This document shows, piece by piece, positions 8,629 to 17,340 of a DNA stretch of 64,000 nt (the stretch's first letter is position 1; every line of letters starts with the position of its first letter). The notes under the pieces were generated by a model. The model was given only the letters and a program-made list of their open reading frames with translations. It did no database searches and was not told where the DNA came from. A program made the translations under genes and the position numbers. Source of the stretch: Synechococcus sp. UW105 (lineage in GTDB: Bacteria > Cyanobacteriota > Cyanobacteriia > PCC-6307 > Cyanobiaceae); the NCBI RefSeq assembly GCF_900473935.1, contig NZ_UCNN01000001.1:1-64000 (forward strand), in the 5' to 3' direction.

Positions 8629-8808
8629 TCAGGCGTCAGAATCGCGTAATTGGTCCACGCAGCGGGTGATGCATTCCCCGTCATCAAGGGAGCAAGTGGT
8701 GATGCACTGGAAATAGGTCTCCACGGAGTCCCATGTGTTCTCATGCTGCTGATCGGCGTCGCTGCCGCGGTTGTTCAGGCCGTCATGGTTGGGCTGGATG
8801 CTTGTCAT
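8629..8808 (-). CDS. Small twin-CX3C protein
   Basis: A 59-residue soluble protein from an ATG at 8808. The N-terminal 25 residues are polar and Asn/Asp/His-rich. The rest holds two closely similar motifs, CITTC and CITRC, at residues 35-39 and 46-50, six residues apart. This twin CX3C spacing could form a disulfide-stapled helical hairpin or bind a metal. There is no signal peptide. I recall similar small proteins in marine picocyanobacteria but know of no function. It converges on the HtrA gene with no intervening base. Confidence 0.65.
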   Translation of the reverse strand: MTSIQPNHDGLNNRGSDADQQHENTWDSVETYFQCITTCSLDDGECITRCVDQLRDSDA

Positions 8809-8923
8809 GACAGGCCTCGAACAATGAAATCAGCCTATGTACACAAAACCTGTGGGTAAAGCGAAATAAGTCTTCCTGCCTAACCAAGCATGAAGTTTCG
8901 TCTTGCGTTGGCCAGATTCTCTG

Positions 8924-10648
8924 TTACTGGCCCTTTTTGCGTTTCGCCTGTTTCTGCTTCTGTTTTTGCTGATTGGCTTTGCGTTTGGCGTCTCGATCAG
9001 CAGCAGCTTGGGCTTGCTTGGCCTGCGCAGCTTCCTCGTCTTTCTTCTGGAGGTAGTAGTCGTAATCGCCGCGATAGAGGATGAGCTCGCCATCGCGCAG
9101 TTCAACAATCCGATTGGCGACGCGGGAGATGAAATAGCGGTCGTGCGAGACGAGAAGCGCTGCCCCTTCGTAGTCGCAAAGAGCCGACTCCAGCATCTGC
9201 TTGGCTGGAATATCCAGGTGGTTGGTGGGTTCGTCAAGCACCAGCAGGTTGCAGGGGCTGAGCAGCATCAACGCCAGGGCTAGGCGTGCTTTTTCGCCCC
9301 CGCTGAGTTGCCCTACCTCCTTGAAGACGCTGTCGTTGCTGAAGCAGAAGCTGCCCAGCAGTGAGCGCACTTGGGTCTGAGTCCAGTCGGGCACGGCTTC
9401 GAACAAGGTGTCAATCACCGTTTTGCTCAGGTCCAGGGCTTCGGCCTGGTTTTGCTCGAAGTAACTGGCAATGATGTTGTGCTCGCCGAGCCTTGCACTG
9501 CCTTCATCGGGTGTCTCCAGTCCCATCACCAGGCGCAGCAGCGTGGATTTGCCGGCCCCGTTGGGGCCCACGAAGGCGATGCGGTCACCTCGCTCTATTT
9601 CCAGTTCTGCCCCCAAAAAAAGGATGTGATCTCCGTAGGAATGGGTGAGATTGTCAATGCGAGCAACCTCTCGGCCGGAGCGAGGCGCAGCGGGAAATTG
9701 AAAGCTGGGGCCACTGATGCTTTCGATTGGTGCATCCACGAGTGCAACCTTCTCAAGCTGCTTTTCACGACTTTTGGCCTGGGTGCTGCGGGTGGCGCTA
9801 GCTCTGAAGCGGTCGATATAGGCCTGTTGGGTGGCGAGCTCTTTTTGTTGTCGGTCGTAGGCGGCCTGCGTTGCTTCCAGTTCCTGTGCTTTCTGTTCGA
9901 GGTGGGCTGTGTAATTGCCGAGGTAGGAACGCGAGATCCCTCGCTCTGTGCTCACGATCTGATTGCAGATCCGGTCGAGGAAGGTGCGGTCGTGGCTGAT
10001 GACCACAAGGGCCGCCGTCTGTTCCGTGAGGTAACCCTCCAGCCATTGGATTGTTTCCACATCCAGGTGGTTGGTGGGTTCGTCGAGAAGCAGTAGGTCT
10101 GGGTCCTGAAGCAGGATCTTCCCCAGGGCGATGCGCATTTGCCAGCCGCCTGAGTAGTCGGCCACGGTGCGTTCGGCACCCTCCGGGGTGAAGCCGATTG
10201 TGGGCAGAAGTTTGTCGATGCGCGCCTCCAGCTCATAGCCGTGCAGGCCTTCGAAGCGCGCCTGCAGCCGGCCGAGCTCGTGGATCAGCTGGTCAAGTTG
10301 CTCAGGATCGTCTTGGGCCTGCTGCGATCCCATCGCTGTTTCCACCTCGCGCTGGCGATTGAGGACGGCTGCAGCCTCGCCGAAAGCCTGGAACAGTTCC
10401 TCGCGCACTGTGCGCTTGAGGTCCACATCGAATTCCTGTTGGAGGTAGGCGATCCGGGGTTCCCCTTGGCGGACGACTTGTCCGGATGAGGGTTCTTCCA
10501 GCCCAGCGATCAGTCGCAGCTGTGTGGATTTCCCCGCGCCGTTGACGCCAACCAGGCCAATCCGGTCGCCGGCCTTGACCTCCCAGGTCACATCACGCAG
10601 CACCTCCCCAGTGGGATAGATCTTGCTGACGCGCTCCAGTCTCAGCAC
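8924..10648 (-). CDS. ABC-F family ATPase (ribosome-associated type)
   Basis: 574 residues with two nucleotide-binding domains and no membrane helices. The first Walker A is GVNGAGKST near residue 34 and its signature is YSGGWQMRIALGKIL; the second domain has GPNGAGKST and LSGGEKARLALALML, with LDEPTNHLD in both. The linker between the domains is helical and charged. The last 30 residues form a Lys/Gln-rich tail, as in Uup or YdiF-like members. ABC-F proteins act on the ribosome or, for Uup, on DNA recombination; I cannot assign the subclass. The start is a GTG at 10648. Confidence 0.9.
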   Translation of the reverse strand: MLRLERVSKIYPTGEVLRDVTWEVKAGDRIGLVGVNGAGKSTQLRLIAGLEEPSSGQVVRQGEPRIAYLQQEFDVDLKRTVREELFQAFGEAAAVLNRQREVETAMGSQQAQDDPEQLDQLIHELGRLQARFEGLHGYELEARIDKLLPTIGFTPEGAERTVADYSGGWQMRIALGKILLQDPDLLLLDEPTNHLDVETIQWLEGYLTEQTAALVVISHDRTFLDRICNQIVSTERGISRSYLGNYTAHLEQKAQELEATQAAYDRQQKELATQQAYIDRFRASATRSTQAKSREKQLEKVALVDAPIESISGPSFQFPAAPRSGREVARIDNLTHSYGDHILFLGAELEIERGDRIAFVGPNGAGKSTLLRLVMGLETPDEGSARLGEHNIIASYFEQNQAEALDLSKTVIDTLFEAVPDWTQTQVRSLLGSFCFSNDSVFKEVGQLSGGEKARLALALMLLSPCNLLVLDEPTNHLDIPAKQMLESALCDYEGAALLVSHDRYFISRVANRIVELRDGELILYRGDYDYYLQKKDEEAAQAKQAQAAADRDAKRKANQQKQKQKQAKRKKGQ

Positions 10649-10730
10649 AGGGAAGGGGGCAGGCGGTTCTCATCATCCCGTGCGGGGGGTGCGATGCAGA
10701 CTGGGAAGCCGAGAAGGGATCCCGTGGGCC

Positions 10731-10910
10731 ATGCGCCGACTCGAACAGATCACCGCAGTGGTGGTGGCTGCCGGCCTGGCGATCGTCAGCTACTGGTTGT
10801 TCTTCAGCTGGGCCGACGGTGGTGGCTACCGCCGCAACAAACAGCTGTCGGATCCAACGGCAAACCAGGAACGCACAATGCCTGACAAGGATCAGGGCGG
10901 TCTTCCGTGA
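10731..10910 (+). CDS. Small single-helix membrane protein
   Basis: 59 residues beginning MRRLEQITAVVVAAGLAIVSYW. One N-terminal transmembrane helix is followed by a polar tail with GGGYRRNKQLSDPTANQE. It is divergent from the ABC-F gene and ends 22 bases before the converging Nif11-like gene. I do not recognise a family. The helix with its basic flank and clean codon use support a real gene. Confidence 0.6.
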   Translation: MRRLEQITAVVVAAGLAIVSYWLFFSWADGGGYRRNKQLSDPTANQERTMPDKDQGGLP

Positions 10911-10932
10911 TCCACGAGCCTTGGGTTGCGCC

Positions 10933-11160
10933 TCAGAGGCCTCCTCGGGCCTTGATCAGCCATTGCTTGGTGGAGTCGTCATCCAGGCTCTTGATGTGAG
11001 CCTTCACGTCTTCCGGGCTGACGGGAAGCCCCATGGACTCGCCGAGTTCGCAGATCGCCGAGATGGCGCCTGAGGGGTTTTGTAAGGCTTGGCGGAAGAG
11101 CCCGTTGGTGAGCGCATGGTCGCTCTCGATCCGGCGATAGAGCTCAGCGGCGTTGCTCAT
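10933..11160 (-). CDS. Nif11-like small protein ending in Arg-Gly-Gly-Leu
   Basis: A 75-residue helical protein from an ATG at 11160. The segment LYRRIESDHALTNGLF, then ISAICELGESMGLPVSPEDVKAHI, follows the Nif11 domain pattern of an N-terminal helix, a D-x-x-L-x-x-x-L repeat and a G-[FL]-x-[VF]-[ST]-x-E-[ED] motif. It ends with KARGGL and has no Cys-rich core after the double glycine. Nif11 domains occur as leaders of modified peptides and as stand-alone proteins of unknown role; this one looks stand-alone. Similarity to the leaders at 37-39 kb is weak. Confidence 0.5.
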   Translation of the reverse strand: MSNAAELYRRIESDHALTNGLFRQALQNPSGAISAICELGESMGLPVSPEDVKAHIKSLDDDSTKQWLIKARGGL

Positions 11161-11230
11161 GGAGGCGGAATTAGCTCGACTCAACGCTATTCCTCCTGGA
11201 TGGTTTTGGGCTGAGGCTGTTGCGTTCTGC

Positions 11231-11704
11231 TCAGGCTGCAAGGTCGAGATCGGCATCGCGTAGGCCAGTGGCTGATGCGTCTTCCATGCTGCGGGCGTCC
11301 ATGCACAGAACCTTTCTCAACTGGGCATAGTTCGCGGCCTGTGAACGACGCCCTTCCTGGACAGCGCTGTACTCAGCCCGTTGCAACACATGGTGGAGGT
11401 GCGTGAGCAGATAGGTGCTGATCACGGCTGACACCAGCACATCGCTGTGTTCCTGGCTGCGGCGTGGCCGCCTGGCATTGCTGTTTTGGCTGCTGCTTTG
11501 GCCGGCGGCTTTCGCTTTGGACCGTGCGGGTGACCGTGCTGGCTGGGCGCTGTCTGCCCCCGCTGTGATGGCGCGGGTTGCGCGACGACGGGGAGGCCTG
11601 CTTGGTAGTTCAGGGACCTGAATGCCGCTGGCTTTTGGCTTTTGGACAGCTGGGGTTTGGGTTGTTTCCCCGGCGCTGGACGCCTGGCTGGCTGATCGGG
11701 GCAT
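11231..11704 (-). CDS. Basic hypothetical protein, partner of the divergent RHH gene
   Basis: 157 residues from an ATG at 11704 with GGAG eight bases upstream. Residues 1-90 are low-complexity and rich in Arg, Pro, Ser, Ala and Lys, suggesting a disordered DNA- or RNA-binding tail. Residues 95-150 are a compact helical region (SDVLVSAVISTYLLTHLHHVLQ, then YAQLRKVLCMDARSMED). I recognise no domain. It is divergent from the ribbon-helix-helix-like gene at 11816, with about 110 bases between the starts, so the two may be regulated together. Confidence 0.6.
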   Translation of the reverse strand: MPRSASQASSAGETTQTPAVQKPKASGIQVPELPSRPPRRRATRAITAGADSAQPARSPARSKAKAAGQSSSQNSNARRPRRSQEHSDVLVSAVISTYLLTHLHHVLQRAEYSAVQEGRRSQAANYAQLRKVLCMDARSMEDASATGLRDADLDLAA

Positions 11705-11815
11705 GGGCTCTCCGGAGGGGTGAGCGGTGTGCTGAAGAATGACCACAGCATAGTGCTGGATACTACCCTTGCGCATCTCAGTACACTTTTTAGTAGCTGT
11801 GATGCTTTCTGGGGC
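11705..11815. promoter_or_regulatory. Divergent promoter region with AGTA/TACT repeats
   Basis: The short region between two divergent genes contains TACTA at 11761, AGTAC at 11780 and TAGTA at 11791, an arrangement of short inverted and direct copies. Ribbon-helix-helix repressors commonly bind such repeats in their own promoter. That the neighbouring protein binds here is inference. Confidence 0.3.
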
Positions 11816-12154
11816 ATGGCCACCCGCCAAACCTCATCGAGTGGGAAGACGAAGTCCCCTCGAATCCAGGTCGTGCTGCCTGAGGAGCTGTGTGTGCGCC
11901 TGTCGGCCTTGGCCGACCAGGAATCGCGCACGGTGAGCAACATGGCCAAGGTGCTGATTCAGCAGGGCCTCCAGCGCTTGGAGCAGGGCGAGGTCTCGAC
12001 ACCGCCAGCGAGTGCCCAGGCCTCGGTCGTGCCTCCTGCGTCAGCGCAGATCTTGCCTCGCAATGCTGAACAGATCCGCTCAGAGTTAGAAGCTCAGCCC
12101 CCCCGTCGATTGCGCGGGGCTCCTCGTCGGTTGCGCCTTTACAAACCCAGCTGA
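11816..12154 (+). CDS. Ribbon-helix-helix-like DNA-binding protein
   Basis: 112 residues from an ATG at 11816. Residues about 15-50 read PRIQVVLPEELCVRLSALADQ, then ESRTVSNMAKVLIQQGLQRL. The beta strand RIQVVLP followed by two helices with SNMAKVLIQQGL fits the ribbon-helix-helix (CopG/Arc) fold. The second half is a Pro/Ala-rich linker and an Arg-rich tail. It is likely a small transcriptional regulator or a DNA-binding accessory protein. There is no toxin-like partner beside it, so I do not call it an antitoxin. Confidence 0.65.
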   Translation: MATRQTSSSGKTKSPRIQVVLPEELCVRLSALADQESRTVSNMAKVLIQQGLQRLEQGEVSTPPASAQASVVPPASAQILPRNAEQIRSELEAQPPRRLRGAPRRLRLYKPS

Positions 12155-12202
12155 TGCGGCGGAGCTGATGGGTCCTAGCTGATGCGTTCGTGTTCTCCGG
12201 AT

Positions 12203-13363
12203 TCAGAAGCCAGGAGGATTCGCAATCACGCCAAGCACGCTGCGTCCTCGGGCGCCTGTTACCGCAGGCGCATTGCCAGGGTGCTGCTGGTGGTGCCACC
12301 AGGCCAAGAGCGCAAACACAAGGGCTTCACGGCTGTCCGCCGGTAGATCCAGTTCGTCGCTGCAGCGGACGCGCGTGCCACGACAACGTTGTTCCAGTTC
12401 GCGCATCAGGATGGGGTTGCGACAGCCCCCCCCGGCGGCGACCAACTCCTGGGGTCGCGGTAAGCCTCGCTCCACCATCTGATTGATGTCTTGGGCGACC
12501 ACCGCTGCCGAGAAGGCGGTAAGAGTGGCGATGCAGTCGTCAGCGTTCTTGGGGTTTAGGTCTTTGAGTCGGCGCTGGAGATCCTGGCGGCCGAAGAGTT
12601 CACGGCCCGTGGATTTCGGTGGGGGCTGATGCAGGTAGGGCTCTTCAAGCCAGCGATGTAAAGCCGCTTCATCCACCTGTCCTCGACTGGCTCGCTGACC
12701 GTCTTTGTCGACGCGGTCTCTGCCGCCGCTGAAGTGCTCCACCGCCAGATCAATCAGCGTGTTGGCAGGTCCGCAGTCCCATCCGAGTACATCGGCTTTG
12801 CGATCCGGGCCTTGGGCCGGAGGGATCAGGGTGAGATTGGCAATGCCTCCGAGGTTGAGTAATGCCCGCCAGCCCGTTGCCGCTCCAAGCAGCGCGGCAT
12901 CCGCCATCGGCACCAGAGGTGCCCCCTGTCCACCCAGGGCGAGGTCGGCGGCGCGGAAGTCATGCACCACAGGTCGCTTGAGGATCTGGGCGAGCAGAGG
13001 TGCCTGCAGCATCTGCCAACTGGCCCCTCTGCGGCCGTCACGGTTGGTTGTGGAGGCTGGGGGGCGATGCCAAACCGTCTGGCCATGGCAGCCCACCAGC
13101 GCGGCTCGGCCCTCAGGATCACAGGCCTGGGCGGCCGCTGCCTGATGCTCGGTGATGGCTTCCGTGAGGTCGAGTAGATCGGAGGCCGTGTGCGGCACCC
13201 CCTGGCCTACAGCAAGGATTCGTTCCTGGAGCGGTGCTGGATAGGCGATCGACGCTTGTTGGATGAGCGACCAGCGGGGGTGTTGGGGGGAACCGTTGAA
13301 CGAGGCCAGCACTGCATCCACCCCATCGGCGCTTGTGCCGCTCATGAGGCCCACAACGTGCAT
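12203..13363 (-). CDS. anmK: Anhydro-N-acetylmuramic acid kinase
   Basis: 386 residues from an ATG at 13363. The N-terminal phosphate loop GLMSGTSADGVDAVL, the middle segment GWRALLNLGGIANLTL, the DCGPANTLID motif and ELVAAGGGCRNPILM near the C-terminus are diagnostic of AnmK, a member of the ASKHA kinase superfamily. AnmK opens and phosphorylates 1,6-anhydro-MurNAc to MurNAc-6-phosphate in cell-wall recycling. No murQ or nag gene is adjacent. It begins six bases after the KtrA-like gene and ends a long minus-strand run. Confidence 0.93.
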   Translation of the reverse strand: MHVVGLMSGTSADGVDAVLASFNGSPQHPRWSLIQQASIAYPAPLQERILAVGQGVPHTASDLLDLTEAITEHQAAAAQACDPEGRAALVGCHGQTVWHRPPASTTNRDGRRGASWQMLQAPLLAQILKRPVVHDFRAADLALGGQGAPLVPMADAALLGAATGWRALLNLGGIANLTLIPPAQGPDRKADVLGWDCGPANTLIDLAVEHFSGGRDRVDKDGQRASRGQVDEAALHRWLEEPYLHQPPPKSTGRELFGRQDLQRRLKDLNPKNADDCIATLTAFSAAVVAQDINQMVERGLPRPQELVAAGGGCRNPILMRELEQRCRGTRVRCSDELDLPADSREALVFALLAWWHHQQHPGNAPAVTGARGRSVLGVIANPPGF

Positions 13364-13368
13364 GTTGC

Positions 13369-14073
13369 TTAGTCCTTTGGCAGATCCTGCAGATCGTCGA
13401 TCAGGCCCATCACCACCAAGACATTGTCTTCCACCAGCATGTGCGAGGCCGGCGGGTTCACCGTTAGCTCCTTGGCAGGCCCTGCAGCGAGCACGTTGAC
13501 GCGGTAGTTCTTGCGCAGATTGAGATCGCGTAGGGAACGTCCAACAAATCGACTGGGCACCTTGATCTCTTCGATGCAATGCCGTTCATCCAATTCCAAC
13601 CGCTCCATCAGGTTGGGCCGGACCAGTTCCAAGCCAAGACGCTCTCCCTGCATGCGTGACGGGAAGACAACCCGGTCTGCGCCGACGCGTTTGAGCATCT
13701 TCTCGTGCAGATCACTGGTCGCCCTGGCGATCACCCGACGCACCCGGGTTCCTTCGCTGTCTTTGGCGATCAGCGTGGCCGTAATGCTGGCTTCGATGGG
13801 TTCGCTGATCGCAATCACCACGGTGTTCATGGCGAGGATGCCGGCTTCCCTCAGCGATTCCTCATCGGTGCAGTCGACGACCCGAGCTTCCACGGAGGGA
13901 AGTTGCTGCCTCAGTTCTTCAATTGCCCTTGCAGACCGGTCAACCGCTAAAACCTCAGCCCCGTTTTGGAGCAGTTGCTGGCAGACCGCAGTGCCAAAAC
14001 GGCCCACTCCCACAATCCCGAAGCTCTCAAGTTGATCGCCCTGGGTGGGAGACCAATGCCACCACTCCCTCAT
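13369..14073 (-). CDS. ktrA: KtrA/TrkA-type K+ channel regulatory subunit
   Basis: 234 residues: a Rossmann RCK_N domain with the nucleotide-binding loop GVGRFG near residue 22 and the acidic AVDRSARAIEEL at the second strand, then a C-terminal RCK_C domain (EIKVPSRFVGRSLRDLNLRKNYRVNVLA). These cytosolic proteins form a gating ring that binds ATP/ADP or NAD(H) and opens the partner membrane subunit. The partner gene lies directly upstream, 15 bases away. In cyanobacteria such KtrAB systems are Na+-dependent and used in osmotic adaptation. Confidence 0.88.
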   Translation of the reverse strand: MREWWHWSPTQGDQLESFGIVGVGRFGTAVCQQLLQNGAEVLAVDRSARAIEELRQQLPSVEARVVDCTDEESLREAGILAMNTVVIAISEPIEASITATLIAKDSEGTRVRRVIARATSDLHEKMLKRVGADRVVFPSRMQGERLGLELVRPNLMERLELDERHCIEEIKVPSRFVGRSLRDLNLRKNYRVNVLAAGPAKELTVNPPASHMLVEDNVLVVMGLIDDLQDLPKD

Positions 14074-14088
14074 GGCCTTCGTTCCTGC

Positions 14089-15492
14089 TCAGACATACAC
14101 ATCTTCGCGTGGGAAACCAATCCGATTCTGACGATTGAGCCTGTCGCGGTTGAGAGTCTCCCAGATGGCGCTGAGCAACAACAGGATCCCCAGCCGTCCG
14201 ACGAACATTCCCACCACCAGCACAAGCTGTCCAAAGCGGCTGAGGTTTTCGGTCACCCCCAGATCCAAACCGACGGTGGCGAAGGCGGAAATACAAGTGA
14301 ATAGCAATTCGAGGAAGGTGAATGGTTCATCTCCCTTGAGGTTGCTGTTGAGCGCGAGTAGCAGCGCCATGGCGAGCACAAACAACAGCGAGGCCACTGT
14401 GATGCTCACGGCTCGAAGCACCACCTTGTCGGAGATTTGTCGGTTGCGGATCACCACTTCCTCACGGCCACGCAAGGTGGAGCGGGTGGCGGCCATCAGC
14501 GCTACCACGGTGGTGGTTTTGACACCGCCACCTGTGCCGCCTGGGCTGGCGCCGATGAACATCAAGGTCATCAGCAGCAACAGCCCTGAATCGGACACGC
14601 TGTTGAGGGACAGATGCACCGTGGTGAAGCCTGCGGTTCGGGAGCTGACCGATTCGAACAAGGCACTCATCAACCTCTCCGGCCAGGCCAGTTTCGTTAG
14701 CAGTTGCCCTTGGGTCAGACTTTCAGTCACCAGCAGCCCGAGCGTGCCGATCGCGATCAAGATGATCGTGGCGCGCAGAACGAGACGGGTGTGCAGACTG
14801 AGGTTGCGACGTTGAAGGCGTCGGCGATTGGTCCAGAGGTCATTGGTGACCCTCCATCCCAGTCCACCGAGCACAATGAGCAGCAGCACCACGGCATTCA
14901 CCACCTTGTTCGTGCGGTAGTGCTCCAGGCTGTCGCTCCATAGCCCGAAGCCGGCGTTGTTGTAGGCCGAGATGCTGTGGAACAGCGCAGCCCAAAGCCG
15001 TCCACTACCGCGAGGCAGATCGGTGAACCCGTAGAAGTAGAGCACCAGAGCTCCCAGCACGATCAGCACGGCCGCTGTCAGGGCGATGCCGCGAAAGGTG
15101 TTTCCCACACCGCCGACGCCAAATTCATCCAGGGTCTGACCACGGTCGAGCCGCCGGCGCAATGCTGTTCCCCGCACCACAAATCCCTGCAGGAAGGTGG
15201 TGATGGCCATCAGACCGAGACCACCAACCAGAATCATCAGGGCCAACACACCCTGTCCAAACCCGGTGAGATCTTGGCCCACGTCGATCACACTCAGTCC
15301 CGTCACCGTCACCGCCGAGGTGGCGGTGAAGAAGGCTTCCCACAGGCCGACGCTTGGGCTCGAACACAATGGAGTGGCCAGCATCACCGTGCCGATGGCC
15401 ACGACCAGCAGGCCCGTCACCACCGTGAACTGGGGCACTGTGAGCCGGCGATACCAGGCTTGGGTTCGATGCAGGGCGGCGGGAATCGGCAT
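14089..15492 (-). CDS. ktrB: KtrB/TrkH-type K+ transporter membrane subunit
   Basis: A 467-residue polytopic membrane protein of the Trk/Ktr/HKT superfamily. It contains four imperfect M1-P-M2 repeats; pore-loop segments such as FFTATSAVTVTGLS, FHSISAYNNAGFGLW, SVSSRTAGFTTV and CISAFATVGLDLGV carry the conserved pore glycines. It imports K+, gated by the adjacent KtrA-like protein. It starts three bases after the SLC13 gene stop, so the genes are surely co-transcribed. Confidence 0.9.
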   Translation of the reverse strand: MPIPAALHRTQAWYRRLTVPQFTVVTGLLVVAIGTVMLATPLCSSPSVGLWEAFFTATSAVTVTGLSVIDVGQDLTGFGQGVLALMILVGGLGLMAITTFLQGFVVRGTALRRRLDRGQTLDEFGVGGVGNTFRGIALTAAVLIVLGALVLYFYGFTDLPRGSGRLWAALFHSISAYNNAGFGLWSDSLEHYRTNKVVNAVVLLLIVLGGLGWRVTNDLWTNRRRLQRRNLSLHTRLVLRATIILIAIGTLGLLVTESLTQGQLLTKLAWPERLMSALFESVSSRTAGFTTVHLSLNSVSDSGLLLLMTLMFIGASPGGTGGGVKTTTVVALMAATRSTLRGREEVVIRNRQISDKVVLRAVSITVASLLFVLAMALLLALNSNLKGDEPFTFLELLFTCISAFATVGLDLGVTENLSRFGQLVLVVGMFVGRLGILLLLSAIWETLNRDRLNRQNRIGFPREDVYV

Positions 15493-15495
15493 CGA

Positions 15496-17340
15496 TCAGG
15501 CGGCGCCGTACTGCCAAAGGATGAGAGCGGGAACCAACAGCGTCATCAGCAGAGTGAGACCAGCGCCATAACGGGGAACGTCGAGAAAGTGATAGCGCCC
15601 TGGTCCGAACACCATCAGGTTTGTTTGATAGCCCATGGGTGTCAGAAAGGACTGACTGGCGCCGAACAACACCACAAGCAGCAAAGCCTGGGCCGGAATG
15701 CCGAGCGGTCCTGACAGCTGGGTGGCCACTGGAATGAGCAGCGCAACGGATGCGGCATTGCTCATCACGCTGGTGATCAGATTGGTGGCCAGAAAAATCA
15801 GCAGTAGGGCCCAATAGGTCGGCCAGTGCAGCAGCAACCGCTCCATGTCGGCGGCGAGTCCATCCGCCAGGCCACTGGTCTGCATCGCAATGCTGAAGCT
15901 GGAGAGTGATCCCAGCAGCAGAATCACATCGAGGCGTATCGACCGTTGCACTTCACCAGGTCGCAGGCAGCCCACCAGCACGAGCAGAACCACTGCGAAC
16001 AACACCGATGCCACCAGAGGGATTGTGGTGACCGAAGGCACCAGCAACATCAGCAGGGTGATGGCGATGGCCAGAGGTTTACGCCTGATGGTGGGCAGGT
16101 CATTTTCCAGTTGGTCCAGCACCAACAGGTCGTTGCTGGCCTGCAGCCCGCGGATTGCATCCAGTGGAGCCTGGAGCAGAAGCACATCACCCTCACGCAG
16201 CACCGCTTGCCCTAGGCGCTCCTGCACGGTCTGTTGGCCGCGGCGTAGAGCCAGCACGGTGGCGTTGTGGCGCTGACGGAAGCGTAGTTCGCGCAGACTG
16301 GCGCCAGCCAAGGTGGATCCGGCAGGCAAGAGAACCTCGACGGTTTTCTGCCCTCCCGCATCGCCTCCAAACAACGGGGCATCAACCGGTCCAAGAGGAG
16401 TCTGGTTTGTGGGTGGCCTGTCGGCGTCGGCCAGCTGCACGGTGTGTTCCTGCTGGAGACGAAGCAGGTCGGCACGGGTGACACGGAGTAGAAGCCTGTC
16501 GCAGGCTTCAATCTGGCGGTCGGCGAGAGGCGGCAGGATCCGTTCATTGCCCCGTTGCAATTCGAGTACATCGACATCGAAGCGCCGTTGCAGGCGGCTG
16601 TGGCGCAGGGTCTGCCCCACCAGCATGGAATCGCCTGGGATGGTGACCTCGGTGAAATAGCCGGTCTGGGAAGGAGTGGTCCCAAGCTGATCGTCGGGGG
16701 CACTGCGGTTGGGAAGGAGCACGCCTGGCGCCAGCAGCATGTAGGCCGAACCGACCAGCCAGACCGGTACTCCGATGGCGGTGAAGCTGAAGAGGTCGAG
16801 AGCGCCGTAACCAAGCTGCTGGCTGATGTCGCTGGCCAGCAGGTTCACTGAGCTGCCCAGCAGGGTGAGGGTGCCGCCCAACAGGGTGGCGAACGATAGG
16901 GGCAGCAACACCCGGGATGGAGCGATGCGCCGCCGCTGACACCAGGTTTCCAGAACCGGTAAAAGGCTTGCCACAATTGGTGTGTTGGGCACCACTCCCG
17001 AAATCGGCCCGACCACCAGTGCGAGTAGACCGACCATCCTCCGGGGGGTGCGGATGCGCTCGGAGGCGATCAGTTCGCGAAGTCGGTCGAGTGCTCCACT
17101 GCGAAACAGTGCTGCGGAGACGGCGAACAGTCCCATCAGGGTGATCAGGGCGGGGCTCCCGAACCCGGCGAGCCCCTGCTCGGGAGTGAGCACATTGGTG
17201 CTCACCAGAAGGGCCACGCTGAGCAGACCGGTCAGTTCCGGGGCGAGAGCACCGGTGATGAACAACACCACCGCTAGCCCGAGCACGGCCAGGGTGATCA
17301 GGGCCTCGGGGTGCTGGAGCGCCGCACTCAATTCGGCCAT
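15496..17340 (-). CDS. SLC13-family permease with two internal RCK_C domains
   Basis: 614 residues with the layout of bacterial and algal SLC13/SAC1-like transporters: an N-terminal helix bundle (residues 10-200), a hydrophilic centre with two RCK_C domains (GDSMLVGQTLRHSRLQRRFDVDVL and STLAGASLRELRFRQRHNATVLAL), then a C-terminal helix bundle with MSNAASVALLIPVATQL. Members carry sulfate, di- or tricarboxylates, or serve as Na+/sulfate sensors; the substrate here cannot be read from sequence. It overlaps hflX by 13 bases and is followed by the Ktr genes, suggesting a Na+-linked or osmotic context. Confidence 0.85.
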   Translation of the reverse strand: MAELSAALQHPEALITLAVLGLAVVLFITGALAPELTGLLSVALLVSTNVLTPEQGLAGFGSPALITLMGLFAVSAALFRSGALDRLRELIASERIRTPRRMVGLLALVVGPISGVVPNTPIVASLLPVLETWCQRRRIAPSRVLLPLSFATLLGGTLTLLGSSVNLLASDISQQLGYGALDLFSFTAIGVPVWLVGSAYMLLAPGVLLPNRSAPDDQLGTTPSQTGYFTEVTIPGDSMLVGQTLRHSRLQRRFDVDVLELQRGNERILPPLADRQIEACDRLLLRVTRADLLRLQQEHTVQLADADRPPTNQTPLGPVDAPLFGGDAGGQKTVEVLLPAGSTLAGASLRELRFRQRHNATVLALRRGQQTVQERLGQAVLREGDVLLLQAPLDAIRGLQASNDLLVLDQLENDLPTIRRKPLAIAITLLMLLVPSVTTIPLVASVLFAVVLLVLVGCLRPGEVQRSIRLDVILLLGSLSSFSIAMQTSGLADGLAADMERLLLHWPTYWALLLIFLATNLITSVMSNAASVALLIPVATQLSGPLGIPAQALLLVVLFGASQSFLTPMGYQTNLMVFGPGRYHFLDVPRYGAGLTLLMTLLVPALILWQYGAA

